Shown here: positions 42,827-54,445 of the stretch, one piece after another
How positions within the stretch are numbered: position 1 is the stretch's first letter
Layout of the letters: every line of letters starts with the position of its first letter
Assembly (NCBI GenBank): GCA_035532935.1
Contig: DATKQE010000008.1
Span: forward strand, 62,001-126,000
Direction of reading: 5' to 3'
Length of the DNA: 64,000 nt
DNA from: DATJLY01 sp035532935
GTDB taxonomy: Bacteria; Pseudomonadota; Alphaproteobacteria; ATCC43930; CGMCC-115725
Position numbers and translations under genes: made by a program
The notes under the pieces: model-generated
Databases searched by the model: none
The model's input: only the letters and a program-made list of their open reading frames with translations
What the model was told of the DNA's origin: nothing

Positions 42827-43057
42827 TTGATGCCCTTTGGCGGCCGCCTCGGCTGGTGGTGGGTGGTCGGGCCGACGTGGTATTTCTATCCGGCGCCGAT
42901 CTATCCCTATCCCTATCCCGATCCCTATGTCCCGCCGGTCGTGACCGCGCCGCCGGCGGCTACTTGGTATTATTGCTCCAATCCGGCGGGCTATTACCCC
43001 TATGTGCCGCAATGCCCGGTGCCGTGGCAGCCGGTTCAGGCGCCGGCCCCGCAATGA
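42827..43057 (+). pseudogene. Small secreted protein, C-terminal half, separated by insertion
   Basis: From about 42836 the frame reads FGGRLGWWWVVGPTWYFYP, APIYPYPYPDPYVPPVV, WYYCSNPAGYYPYVPQCPVP, WQPV and stops at 43057. The Trp/Tyr/Pro-rich pattern with two Cys is the C-terminal half of the exported protein whose signal peptide is at 40747. An in-frame ATG at 42830 exists but there is no ribosome site or signal peptide, so this half alone would not be exported. Confidence 0.75.
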
Positions 43058-43207
43058 GCCCCGAGGCCGCGCGTCGCGCCGGCCGACGCGCAGCCCTGAT
43101 GCTTAATTTTATTATTTGGGATTTTAATAATATTTGTTGATTGCTTCGGGACGCCCATTTTTCTATGGTGCGCGCAAGAACATTCACGCCTTGTAAAGGT
43201 TCTTGCC

Positions 43208-43531
43208 ATGACACGTCCCTCACCCCTCGGACGCCCGCGGCCGGGATGGGATCGTTTGCCGACTGCGAACTCGGTCGAGACTCTGATCGGCCAGCGGCGC
43301 TGGCGCATACTGCAGAATGCGCAGCCGCTGTTCACGCCGACGGAGCCGGCGCCGTCATGGATCAGGACGCCCGAGCAATTCGTCGAATGGCTGGCGATCA
43401 GGCTCACACCGACGGAGCTGCGCGGCTATTTCCAAGATCTCGAGGAGATCGCCCGGCACAGTTGCGACCTCGAACTGCTACGCTTTGCCCGACGCTATCT
43501 CCGCCCGCTGCGCAAGCGCGGTCGGGGTTAG
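43208..43531 (+). CDS. Hypothetical small protein
   Basis: 107 residues; ATG at 43208 after AAAGGTTCTTGCC. Sequence RPGWDRLPTANSVETLIGQ, then WIRTPEQFVEWLAIRLTPTE and a basic tail (RRYLRPLRKRGRG). No membrane or signal segment. Not recognised. The upstream 43085-43140 stretch is AT-rich (promoter likely). Confidence 0.6.
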   Translation: MTRPSPLGRPRPGWDRLPTANSVETLIGQRRWRILQNAQPLFTPTEPAPSWIRTPEQFVEWLAIRLTPTELRGYFQDLEEIARHSCDLELLRFARRYLRPLRKRGRG

Positions 43532-43585
43532 CGCGCCGACGCTACATCGAGCTTTCTGGGAACCGTGGATTTGGTGGGAACGGGT

Positions 43586-43627
43586 AGCCCCGCCTGCTGC
43601 TTGGAGGAAAGGGGTGCAGGCGGGGCT
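43586..43627. repeat. 12-bp inverted repeat (hairpin)
   Basis: AGCCCCGCCTGC (43586-43597) and its exact reverse complement (43616-43627) with an 18-nt loop, 55 bp past the preceding stop. No T-tract follows on either strand, so factor-independent termination is doubtful. Confidence 0.4.
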
Positions 43628-43777
43628 GACCCAGGGGTCGTCGCCCGCCAAGGGGGTCGAGCGGGCTAGCGGCAATGCCGCCCGGGCATTACGTCGCAAC
43701 CGAACTCGACAGCCAAGTTAAATCAATTTCATAATGTCGCCTGCGGCGCGCCGTTCACGCCGCGGTGGCGGGCATCA

Positions 43778-44299
43778 CTATTCATCGTTGCGTGTCGCGG
43801 CGAAGCGCTGGGCCAGACGCTCGGCGACGCGCGCGCTCACGAACGGCGTGACGTCGCCGCCCAATTGTCCGATCTCCTTGACGAAGCGCGAGGAGATGAA
43901 TTGATAGCGGTCCGATGCCATGAGGAACACGGTCTCCACTATGGAATTGAGCCGGCTGTTCATCCCGGCCATCTGGAATTCGTATTCGAAGTCCGAGACG
44001 GCGCGCAGGCCGCGGATGATCACCGAGGCCTCGACCGCCATCGCGAAATGCATGAGCAGCGAATCGAACGGGCGCACCTCGACGCGGCCGCGCGTTTCGG
44101 CATCGGCGAGGTTGGCGATCTCCTCGCGCACGATCGCCACGCGTTCGTCGGTGGAGAAGAGCGGCCCCTTGCCGGCGTTGCGGGCGACGCCGATGACCAG
44201 CCGGTCGACGATCTTGGTGGCGCGCAGGATGATGTCAGTATGGCCGTTGGTGATCGGATCGAACGTGCCGGGATAAATGCCGACGCGCAGTTTGCTCAT
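43778..44299 (-). CDS. coaD: Phosphopantetheine adenylyltransferase
   Basis: 173 residues. Nucleotidyltransferase motif YPGTFDPITNGH at residues 9-20 and ISSRFVKEIGQLGGDVTPFV near 134, plus IIRGLRAVSDFEYEFQMAGMN near 92. It catalyses the penultimate step of coenzyme A synthesis. Its start overlaps the gyrA stop (ATGA), the usual alphaproteobacterial pairing. Confidence 0.97.
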   Translation of the reverse strand: MSKLRVGIYPGTFDPITNGHTDIILRATKIVDRLVIGVARNAGKGPLFSTDERVAIVREEIANLADAETRGRVEVRPFDSLLMHFAMAVEASVIIRGLRAVSDFEYEFQMAGMNSRLNSIVETVFLMASDRYQFISSRFVKEIGQLGGDVTPFVSARVAERLAQRFAATRNDE

Positions 44300-47061
44300 G
44301 ATTCCGCCTCTTCCGCTGGAGCATCGTCACCGTTGTCGTCGGCCTCGGGGAACCGTGCGGCGGAGACGACGCGCTCGCCCTCCTCGACCTTGATGACGAC
44401 GACGCCGCCACTGCGACGGCGGCGGATGCTGATATCGCCGACCGGTACGCGGATGACCATCCCGGCATCGGTCACCAGCATGATCTGGTCGGCTTCGGCG
44501 ACCGGGAAGACCGCGATGGTCGCGCCCTGGTCCCGCCCCAGCGCGATCGTCTCGCGCCCCTGCCCGCCCCGGCCGGTGATGGGATAGTCGTAGGCCGAGG
44601 TGCGCTTGCCGAAGCCCTTTTCGGTGATGGTCAGCACGAATTCCTCGCGCGCTGCCAGATCGGCATATTGCTCCTCGGTGATCGTGCCCGGCGCATGGCC
44701 ATTGCCGTTCTCGCTGCTGCCGTTCTCGCCGTCGACCTCGTCGCCGTCGCCCGGCTCCTCGGCACCGCCGCCGCGGCGGCGCTCATTGGCAAGGCGCAGA
44801 TAGGCATAACGCTGTTCGGTCGCAACGTCCTCGTGACGCAGCACCGTGAGCGACACGACCGCATCGCCCGGCTCGGTGAGGCGGATGCCACGCACGCCGA
44901 CCGAGGTGCGGCCCGTGAACACACGTACATCGGCCACCGGAAAGCGGATGCAGCGGCCGCTCCGGGTCGCGAGCAGAATGTCGTCGCCCTCGGTACAGAT
45001 CGTCGCGGCGATGAGCCGGTCGTCGGCGTCCTCGCCCTCGAACTTCATCGCGATCTTGCCGTTGGCGAAGACGGTGGCGAAATCGGCAAGGGCGTTGCGG
45101 CGGACATTGCCCTTGGCGGTGGCGAAGACGACGTTGAGCGCACGCGAATCGGCCTCGTCCTCGGCCAGCGGCATCACGGTCGAGATCGTCTCGCCCGGCG
45201 CGAGGTTGGGAAGCAGGTTCACCATCGCCTTGCCGCGCGCCTGCGGCGTGCCGACCGGCAGGCGATAGACCTTGAGCCGATAGACCCGTCCCGACGAGGT
45301 GAAGAACAGTACCGGCGCGTGGGTCGAGGCGACGAAGACCTCGCTAACCACATCCTCTTCGCGCATGCCCATGCCGGTCCGGCCGCGACCGCCGCGGCGC
45401 TGCGCGCGATAGGTCGAGAGCGGCACCCGCTTGATGTAGCCGCCATGGCTGACGGTGACGACCATGTCCTCGCGCTGAATCAGGTCCTCGATGTCGGTCT
45501 CGAGTTCGAGCTCCTGGATCACTGTGCGGCGCGGATCGGCGAATTGTTCCTTAACGGCGCGCAGCTCCTCGCGCAGCACGTCGAGCAGTCGCGGCCGCGC
45601 CTGGAGTATCTGGAGGTGGGCGGCGATCTCCTTGACGACCGCGTCGAGCTCCTCGGCGATCTTGTCGCGCTCGAGCCCGGTGAGGCGCTGCAGCCGCAGC
45701 TCGAGGATCGCCTTGGCCTGCTCGTCGGAAAGGCGATAGGTCGCCTCGGGACCGAACGAGCGGTCCTCGACCAGCGCCAATAGCGGCGCGACGGCTTCCG
45801 CGGGCCAGTCGCGCGCCATCAACCCGGCGCGTGCCGCGGCGGGATCGGCGGCGGCGCGAATGAGGGCGATGATGGCGTCGATATTCGCGACCGCTACCGC
45901 GAGTCCGACCAGGATATGCGCGCGCTCGCGCGCCTTGCTGAGAAGAAAGGCGGTGCGCCGCGTCACCACCTCCTCGCGGAAGGCGATGAAGGCGGCGATG
46001 ATGTCCTTGAGCGACAGCAGCTCCGGCCGCCCGCCGTTGAGCGCGAGCATGTTGACGCCGAAGCTCGTTTGCAGCGGGGTGTAGCGGTAGAGCTGGTTCA
46101 GGACCACGTCGACCATGGCGTCGCGCTTCAACTCGATCACCACGCGGACGCCGTCGCGGTCGCTCTCGTCGCGGAGATCGGCGATACCCTCGATCAGCTT
46201 GTCGCGCGCCACCTCGGCGATGCGCTCGATCATGCGCGCCTTATTGACGCCATAGGGCATCTCGGTGACGATGATGGCCTCGCGGTCGCGGCCCAGCGGC
46301 TCGATCGCCGTCTTGCCGCGCACGATGATCGAGCCGCGCCCGAGGCGATAGGCCGCATGCACGCCAGCGCGGCCGAGAATGATGCCGCCGGTCGGGAAAT
46401 CCGGCCCGGCCACGTGCTCCATCAATTCCTCGACCGTGAGCTCGGGATTGTCGATGAGCGCGATCGCGGCGTCGATCACCTCGCCGAGATTGTGGGTCGG
46501 GATGTTGGTCGCCATGCCGACGGCGATGCCGCTTGCGCCGTTGACGAGGAGATTGGGAAAGCGTGCCGGCAGCACCACCGGCTCCTGGCGGCTGCCATCG
46601 TAATTGGGCTGGAACTCGACCGTCTCCTTGTCGATATCGTCGAGCAGCGCGTCGGCCGCGCGCGACAGCCGCGCCTCGGTGTAGCGCATCGCCGCGGCCG
46701 GATCGCCGTCCATCGAGCCGTAATTGCCCTGGCCGTCGATGAGCGGCAGGCGCATGGCGAAATCCTGTGCCATGCGCACCATCGCGTCGTAGATCGCATC
46801 ATTGCCGTGCGGGTGGTAATGGCCCATCACGTCGCCAACGCTGGTCGCGGATTTGCGGAAGGCTCGGTTCCACTCGTTGCCGATCTCCTTCATCGAATAA
46901 AGGATGCGGCGATGAACGGGCTTCAGTCCGTCGCGCACGTCGGGCAGCGCGCGCGCGACGATCACGCTCATCGCGTAATCGAGGTAGGAGCGTTTCATCT
47001 CCTCTTCGATGGCGACGGGCGTTATGTCGAGCGGTGGAGGGGGCGCGGGCGGTATGGCCAA
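44296..47061 (-). CDS. gyrA: DNA gyrase subunit A
   Basis: About 921 residues if started at the TTG at 47061 (AIPPAPPPPLDITPVAIEEE); a longer frame to a TTG at 47136 adds 25 residues that look non-coding, so the start is uncertain. Landmarks: EMKRSYLDYAMSVIVARALP, the quinolone region YHPHGNDAIYDAMVRMAQ, catalytic Tyr in AAAMRYTEARLS, and a C-terminal beta-pinwheel with GyrA box QRRGGRG, which identifies gyrase rather than topoisomerase IV. An acidic insert (EEPGDGDEVDGENGS) interrupts the C-terminal domain. At the position of E. coli Ser83 it has Asp, preceded by Asn for Asp82. Confidence 0.95.
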   Translation of the reverse strand: MAIPPAPPPPLDITPVAIEEEMKRSYLDYAMSVIVARALPDVRDGLKPVHRRILYSMKEIGNEWNRAFRKSATSVGDVMGHYHPHGNDAIYDAMVRMAQDFAMRLPLIDGQGNYGSMDGDPAAAMRYTEARLSRAADALLDDIDKETVEFQPNYDGSRQEPVVLPARFPNLLVNGASGIAVGMATNIPTHNLGEVIDAAIALIDNPELTVEELMEHVAGPDFPTGGIILGRAGVHAAYRLGRGSIIVRGKTAIEPLGRDREAIIVTEMPYGVNKARMIERIAEVARDKLIEGIADLRDESDRDGVRVVIELKRDAMVDVVLNQLYRYTPLQTSFGVNMLALNGGRPELLSLKDIIAAFIAFREEVVTRRTAFLLSKARERAHILVGLAVAVANIDAIIALIRAAADPAAARAGLMARDWPAEAVAPLLALVEDRSFGPEATYRLSDEQAKAILELRLQRLTGLERDKIAEELDAVVKEIAAHLQILQARPRLLDVLREELRAVKEQFADPRRTVIQELELETDIEDLIQREDMVVTVSHGGYIKRVPLSTYRAQRRGGRGRTGMGMREEDVVSEVFVASTHAPVLFFTSSGRVYRLKVYRLPVGTPQARGKAMVNLLPNLAPGETISTVMPLAEDEADSRALNVVFATAKGNVRRNALADFATVFANGKIAMKFEGEDADDRLIAATICTEGDDILLATRSGRCIRFPVADVRVFTGRTSVGVRGIRLTEPGDAVVSLTVLRHEDVATEQRYAYLRLANERRRGGGAEEPGDGDEVDGENGSSENGNGHAPGTITEEQYADLAAREEFVLTITEKGFGKRTSAYDYPITGRGGQGRETIALGRDQGATIAVFPVAEADQIMLVTDAGMVIRVPVGDISIRRRRSGGVVVIKVEEGERVVSAARFPEADDNGDDAPAEEAES

Positions 47062-47389
47062 AGGGTCAGTCCAGAGCGGCGGAAAACGCCGTATTTCGAA
47101 GGGATTAACACTAGCCGATTTCGCGCGGCCGAACAACGCCGGACGCGCCCAAAAACGCTCGGGGGCGATTTATTCGGCCGGGACGAAAATGACCGAAATT
47201 CAGATCATTATATAAGAATTTGAAGACCGCGCCTCAACCTCCGCCGCGGCCTTCCATAGACCCCGGACGGGGCCTCGTCGCTGCAATGCACAAAAGGCTG
47301 GCGCGACCGGCGTCCGCAGGTCACGCCGCGCCCGTCCTGCACCGGGATCGACGTCGGGTTCGTCCGGCAAAATTCGATTGGCGCTGCGC
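47062..47389. other. gyrA leader and ssb-gyrA intergenic region
   Basis: This 328-bp stretch holds the gyrA promoter (47207-47237) and a leader of about 140 nt. No other gene is supported; small open frames lack ribosome sites. The start of gyrA may lie at 47136 within it. Confidence 0.5.
47207..47237 (-). promoter_or_regulatory. Putative sigma-70 promoter of gyrA
   Basis: Minus strand TATAAT (47207-47212) inside TTATATAATG, with TTGAGG (47232-47237) 19 bp upstream; using TTATAT as -10 gives 16 bp. It is the best consensus match near gyrA and lies in a local AT-rich patch. Confidence 0.55.
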
Positions 47390-47896
47390 TCAGAACGGGA
47401 TCTCGTCGTCGAGGTCCTGGCTACCGCCGCGGCCGCGCGGGGCGCTGCCGCCGCCACTGCTCCCGCCGCCGGAACTGGAGCCGCCGCCATAGCCGCCATC
47501 GTCGGGCTCGAAGCCGCCGCCCTCGCCGCCGCCGGCACCACCGCCACGGCCGTCGAGCATAGTCAACTCGCCGCGAAAATTCTGCAGTACGACCTCGGTG
47601 GTATAGCGCTCCTGGCCCGAATTATCGGTCCATTTGCGCGTCTGCAGCGCGCCTTCGAGATAAACCTTGGAGCCTTTCTTGAGGTATTTCTCGACGACAT
47701 CGACCAGGCGGTCGTTGAAGATGACGACGCGGTGCCATTCGGTTCGTTCCTTGCGCTCGCCCGAAGCGCGGTCGCGCCAGGTCTCGGAGGTCGCCACCGA
47801 GAGATTGGCGACGCGCGTCCCGCCCTGGGTCGTGCGGATTTCCGGATCCCGACCGAGATTGCCGACCAGGATAACCTTGTTGACGCTTCCGGCCAT
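47390..47896 (-). CDS. ssb: Single-stranded DNA-binding protein
   Basis: 168 residues. OB-fold start MAGSVNKVILVGNLGRDPE, then TEWHRVVIFNDRLVDVVEKYL and KVYLEGALQTRKW. A Gly-rich linker leads to the acidic tip DLDDEIPF that docks repair enzymes such as RecG, also encoded here. A GTTC-N7-GTTC box lies about 90 bp upstream, indicating LexA control. Confidence 0.97.
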   Translation of the reverse strand: MAGSVNKVILVGNLGRDPEIRTTQGGTRVANLSVATSETWRDRASGERKERTEWHRVVIFNDRLVDVVEKYLKKGSKVYLEGALQTRKWTDNSGQERYTTEVVLQNFRGELTMLDGRGGGAGGGEGGGFEPDDGGYGGGSSSGGGSSGGGSAPRGRGGSQDLDDEIPF

Positions 47897-47986
47897 GGTG
47901 CTGATTCCGTGCTCGAAATGCCCTTCCGGCGCGCCTTGCCGTGCCGTCGCGGCAGCGGGGCGTTTGCCGGCCCAACGAATATCCTA

Positions 47987-48001
47987 GAACGTATAAGGAA
48001 C
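47987..48001 (-). promoter_or_regulatory. LexA (SOS) box of alphaproteobacterial type upstream of ssb
   Basis: Minus strand GTTC-CTTATAC-GTTC, an exact match to the GTTC-N7-GTTC direct repeat bound by alphaproteobacterial LexA. Its spacer and flank (TTATAC) could serve as a -10 for ssb. No such box was found before uvrA. Confidence 0.7.
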
Positions 48002-48021
48002 GTCTGCAACAGCGACGCGCC

Positions 48022-49017
48022 TCACCGCAACCGGCGCAGGCGCGGCAGCAGCTTGAGCGCGGTGCCGCTGTCGATCGCCGCCATGCGGCGTTCGCTGTAG
48101 CCGAGCTTGGCCAGCCCGTCGGCGGTCATGGCGGCGGTAAAATAGGGAAAGTCGCTGCCGAACATGATCTGCGCGAACGGCACCAGCGTCAGCAGTCCGG
48201 CCATTGCACCCGGCCAGGCACCGTTCGCGGTGTCGAAATAGAGCCGCTTCAGCAGGGCCTCGACGCCGTCGGGCGCGAATGCCGCCGCGTCCTTGCGCGC
48301 GTCCATGAAGGCGTGCATGCGCCCGACCAGCGACGGCAGGCTGCCGCCCGAATGCGGGAACACCCATTTGATGTCGCGCAGCCGGTGCATCGTGCCGGAG
48401 ACCAGGAGACTCGCCACCGCGCGGCTGGTATCGAACGGTACCTCCAGCACGGCGTCGCCGCCGACGCCCGGCACGAGCCCGCGACAGCAACCGGGCGTGG
48501 TCGGATGGAAATAGACCACCGCCTTGCGCCGGTTCAGCTCCTCGAAGATCGGCCGGAACAGCGGGTCGCCCGGCCATTTGTCGCCATAGCTCGAGCACAG
48601 CCCGAAGCCGTCGCATTTCATTACCGCGATCCCGTATTCGATCTCCCGCAGACTCGCCTCGACATCGATCATCGGCAGCGAGCAATACAGGCCGAACTTG
48701 CCGGGATAGTCCCTCGTCAATTGCAGCGCGTATTCGTTGCACTCATGCGCGAGCGCCGCGGCCTGCGCGGGATCGCCGCCGAACCAGTTGTCGGGGATCG
48801 AGGCGAGCGACAGCACCGCGTGCGTCACGCCGCCCTTTTCCATATCCTCGAGCGATCGTTCCGGCATCCAGTCGCGGTTGGCCGGGAAGCGGAAGGTGCC
48901 GCGCCGTTCCGCCCATTCGGCCTCGGCCCTTTTCCAGCCGGGCGAGAAGAAATGGTGATGAACGTCGATGCGGCGGCGCTTCGCCTCCCGCGCGGGCGTA
49001 TCGGCAGTCTCGGTCAT
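48022..49017 (-). CDS. Amidohydrolase-2 family protein (ACMSD-like)
   Basis: 331 residues from the ATG at 49017. The metal motif RIDVHHHFFSP is at residues 16-26; KAVVYFHPTTPGCC near 168, WVFPHSGGSLPSLVGRMH near 222 and IMFGSDFPYFTA near 285 complete the site. The length and order match 2-amino-3-carboxymuconate semialdehyde decarboxylases and related enzymes, the step after the dioxygenase at 6120-6683. An alternative is another cyclic-acid decarboxylase. It stands alone between ssb and uvrA. Confidence 0.9.
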   Translation of the reverse strand: MTETADTPAREAKRRRIDVHHHFFSPGWKRAEAEWAERRGTFRFPANRDWMPERSLEDMEKGGVTHAVLSLASIPDNWFGGDPAQAAALAHECNEYALQLTRDYPGKFGLYCSLPMIDVEASLREIEYGIAVMKCDGFGLCSSYGDKWPGDPLFRPIFEELNRRKAVVYFHPTTPGCCRGLVPGVGGDAVLEVPFDTSRAVASLLVSGTMHRLRDIKWVFPHSGGSLPSLVGRMHAFMDARKDAAAFAPDGVEALLKRLYFDTANGAWPGAMAGLLTLVPFAQIMFGSDFPYFTAAMTADGLAKLGYSERRMAAIDSGTALKLLPRLRRLR

Positions 49018-49178
49018 GGCGTCCTCTCCCCGGAAGCTTGCGCGGCGGCCTGGTCGCTCGTTGCCTTTGTCGTGCCGGCATCGCGTTTTAGCGTCCTGCC
49101 GCTCGGGCGCAAGCCGCCAGTGGCGGTGCGGCGAGGCCGGACGCTATAGTGCCGCATCCGTCAGCGGTCCCATCGCCC

Positions 49179-52034
<2,856 letters not shown>

Positions 52035-52040
52035 CGGCGC

Positions 52041-52046
52041 TATAAT
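52041..52046 (+). promoter_or_regulatory. -10 element for trmFO
   Basis: TATAAT seven bases after the uvrA stop, in the context CGCTATAATGCCGG that recurs before other genes here (TATAGT near 2783 and 49145). No good -35. Confidence 0.4.
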
Positions 52047-52082
52047 GCCGGCACGGTTCGTACGATCCCGAGGAGGCGGCGC

Positions 52083-53444
52083 ATGCACGGACAGTCCGAT
52101 CCGGTCCATGTGATCGGCGGCGGGCTTGCCGGCACCGAGGCGGCGTGGCAATTGGCGCGTGCCGGCGTACCGGTCGTGCTGCACGAGATGCGGCCGCTGC
52201 GCTCGACCGAGGCGCATGTCACGGCTCGCCTCGCCGAGTTGGTATGTTCCAATTCCTTCCGCTCCGATGATGCCGACAACAACGCGGTAGGGCTGCTGCA
52301 CGAGGAGATGCGGCGCTGCAATGCGCTGGTGCTGGCGGCGGCCGATGAGCACCGGCTGCCGGCTGGCGGCGCGCTTGCCGTTGATCGCGACGGCTTTGCG
52401 GCTTCGATCGAGGCGGCACTCGCCGCCGATCCCCTCGTCACGCTGCGCCGCGAGGAGGTGGCGGGATTGCCGCCGGACGATTGGGACAGCGTCATCATCG
52501 CCACCGGCCCCCTCACCGCGCCCGCGCTCGCGGCCGCGATCGGCGGCGTTACCGGCGCGGCATCCCTGGCCTTCTTCGATGCCATCGCCCCGATCGTCCA
52601 TGCCGAGACGATCGACATGGACTGCGCCTGGCGCCAGTCGCGCTACGGCAAGGGCGACGGCGCCGACTACATCAACTCCGCGCTCGACAAGGCGCAGTAC
52701 GGCGATTTCGTCGCGGCGCTGCGCGCGGGCGGGACCGTGTCGTTCCACGACTGGGAGATCGGCACGCCCTATTTCGAGGGCTGTTTGCCGGTCGAGGTGA
52801 TGGCTTCGCGCGGGCCGGACACGCTGCGCTGGGGGCCGATGAAGCCGATCGGCCTCACCGACCCGAAGACCGGCCGCGGCAGCTACGCCGTGGTGCAACT
52901 GCGCCAGGACAACGCCCTCGGCACGCTCTACAACATGGTCGGATTCCAGACCAAGCTGACGCATGCCGAGCAGAAGCGCATCTTCCGCATGATCCCGGCG
53001 CTGGCGCGCGCCGAATTCGCGCGCCTCGGCGGGCTGCACCGCAATACCTTCATCAACGCGCCGCTTCTGCTCGATGGCGCGCTCCGGCTCAAGGCGATGC
53101 AGCGGCTCCGCTTTGCCGGCCAGATCACCGGCGTCGAAGGCTATGTCGAAAGCGCCGCGATCGGACTTCTCGCCGGACGCTTCGCCGCCGCCGAGCGGCT
53201 GGACCTGCCGTTCCGCCCGCCGCCCGCGGAGACGGCGCTGGGCGCGTTGCTCACGCATATCACCAGCGGCGCCGACGCCCGGAGCTTCCAACCCATGAAC
53301 GTCAATTTCGGCCTGTTCCCGCCGCTGCTGGCGGACGATCTTGGCCATGCCCGCGGTGCGGCGCGCAAGCCGCTCCTGGTGCAACGCGCGCGCGCTGCGC
53401 TCGGGCACTGGCTCGCCGATGGCGCGGTTGCGGCCGCTCAATAG
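52083..53444 (+). CDS. trmFO: Methylenetetrahydrofolate-tRNA-(uracil-5-)-methyltransferase TrmFO
   Basis: 453 residues; ATG at 52083 after a perfect AGGAGG. FAD-binding start VHVIGGGLAGTEAAWQLA at residues 9-26 and VLHEMRPLRS; FEGCLPVEVMASRGPDTLRWG near 232 and TSGADARSFQPMNVNFGLFPPL near 397 are family hallmarks. It makes the T54 methyl group of tRNA using folate instead of SAM. Its stop overlaps the convergent squalene-synthase-like gene by 7 bp. Confidence 0.97.
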   Translation: MHGQSDPVHVIGGGLAGTEAAWQLARAGVPVVLHEMRPLRSTEAHVTARLAELVCSNSFRSDDADNNAVGLLHEEMRRCNALVLAAADEHRLPAGGALAVDRDGFAASIEAALAADPLVTLRREEVAGLPPDDWDSVIIATGPLTAPALAAAIGGVTGAASLAFFDAIAPIVHAETIDMDCAWRQSRYGKGDGADYINSALDKAQYGDFVAALRAGGTVSFHDWEIGTPYFEGCLPVEVMASRGPDTLRWGPMKPIGLTDPKTGRGSYAVVQLRQDNALGTLYNMVGFQTKLTHAEQKRIFRMIPALARAEFARLGGLHRNTFINAPLLLDGALRLKAMQRLRFAGQITGVEGYVESAAIGLLAGRFAAAERLDLPFRPPPAETALGALLTHITSGADARSFQPMNVNFGLFPPLLADDLGHARGAARKPLLVQRARAALGHWLADGAVAAAQ

Positions 53445-54286
53445 CGCCCGCGCAGCGCCGCCAGCGCGAGCGCCGCGATCTTGCCGCCGTCCGGCCGCGT
53501 CAGGCGCGGCGCAAAGGGATTGCCTCCGGCGCGCGCCAGGCGATCGAGCCCGCGCGCGGCGAGCACCGCCGGCAGCAGCGCCGGCACGGCCGCTGGCGGC
53601 ACGTCGCTGCGCCGCGCCCGTGCGACGGCAAGATGTGCGCGGGCGCGGGCGGCAATGAAAGCTGCCACCACGTCGAGTGCCGGCGCCGACTTCAGCGCGA
53701 ACACCGTCCGCTCGACATTGATGCCGTGCGCTGCGATGAGATCGGCGGGAAGATAAAGCCGCCGCGCCCGCGCGTGGAACGGCACGGCAAGCAACAGTCC
53801 CGCCAGCGCATGAGCGACGCCGATCTCCGTGCCCGCCGCATGGGCCGGCCCCGTGCGCACGCCCAGCGCCTCGAGCGCCAGCGCGACGAGGCCGCCCGAC
53901 GTGGCCGCGGCATAGGCTTCGAGCGCCGCGAGATCGCGTGGCGGCCGGTCGTCGAGATCGGCTTCGCGCGAGTCGATGAGGCGGTCGAAATATTCGCGCG
54001 AAAGATGGTGCGCCGCGATCGTCTCGGCCAAGGGCGCGGCCACCGCGTGTAGGCGCGATGGCGCGCCGGCATAGATTGCCGCGATGGTCTCGCGCCACCA
54101 TTGCAACCGCATGTGCCCGAGCACGGTCTCGCGCACCATTTCGCGCGTCTTCGCTACCTCATAGTTGAACGCATAGAGCGCATAGAGCGCCTCGCGTCGC
54201 GCCCGGGGCGCGAACTGCGCGGTGAGGAAGCGATCGCGGTCGTGGCGGCGCACCAGCGCGCCGACTGGCGAGAGAGCGTTGGTCAC
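53438..54286 (-). CDS. Squalene/phytoene synthase family protein, NDUFAF6-like, lacking Asp motifs
   Basis: 282 residues. The fold is recognisable from REALYALYAFNYEVAKTREM near residue 30, MRLQWWRETIAAI near 58, and RRLYLPADLIAAHG near 175. But the two Asp-rich motifs that bind prenyl diphosphates (DDxxD after YAFxR and DxxED before the RxYLP loop) are absent: the first position reads NYEVAKTRE, the second AVPFHARA. This fits the non-catalytic NDUFAF6-type branch linked to respiratory complex I assembly. The gene is commonly found near secDF in alphaproteobacteria. Confidence 0.85.
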   Translation of the reverse strand: MTNALSPVGALVRRHDRDRFLTAQFAPRARREALYALYAFNYEVAKTREMVRETVLGHMRLQWWRETIAAIYAGAPSRLHAVAAPLAETIAAHHLSREYFDRLIDSREADLDDRPPRDLAALEAYAAATSGGLVALALEALGVRTGPAHAAGTEIGVAHALAGLLLAVPFHARARRLYLPADLIAAHGINVERTVFALKSAPALDVVAAFIAARARAHLAVARARRSDVPPAAVPALLPAVLAARGLDRLARAGGNPFAPRLTRPDGGKIAALALAALRGRY

Positions 54287-54445
54287 GAAAGTGTCTCCGG
54301 TCCTCCGACCCGTCGGCGCCGTGCGCCGCTGCTTGGCCTCTTGTTCGCCAGCTCCATATAGCCTTTACTGGCACGAGCGTCGCCGGTTCGCGGCGGCCGG
54401 CGCCGACCCGGGCGCCGATCCATTTCAGCCGGAAGCGAGGAAAAG

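Noticed and set aside
43586..43627. Intrinsic terminator
   Set aside because: A good inverted repeat, but the 18-nt loop and absence of a T-tract make it unconvincing; kept only as a repeat.
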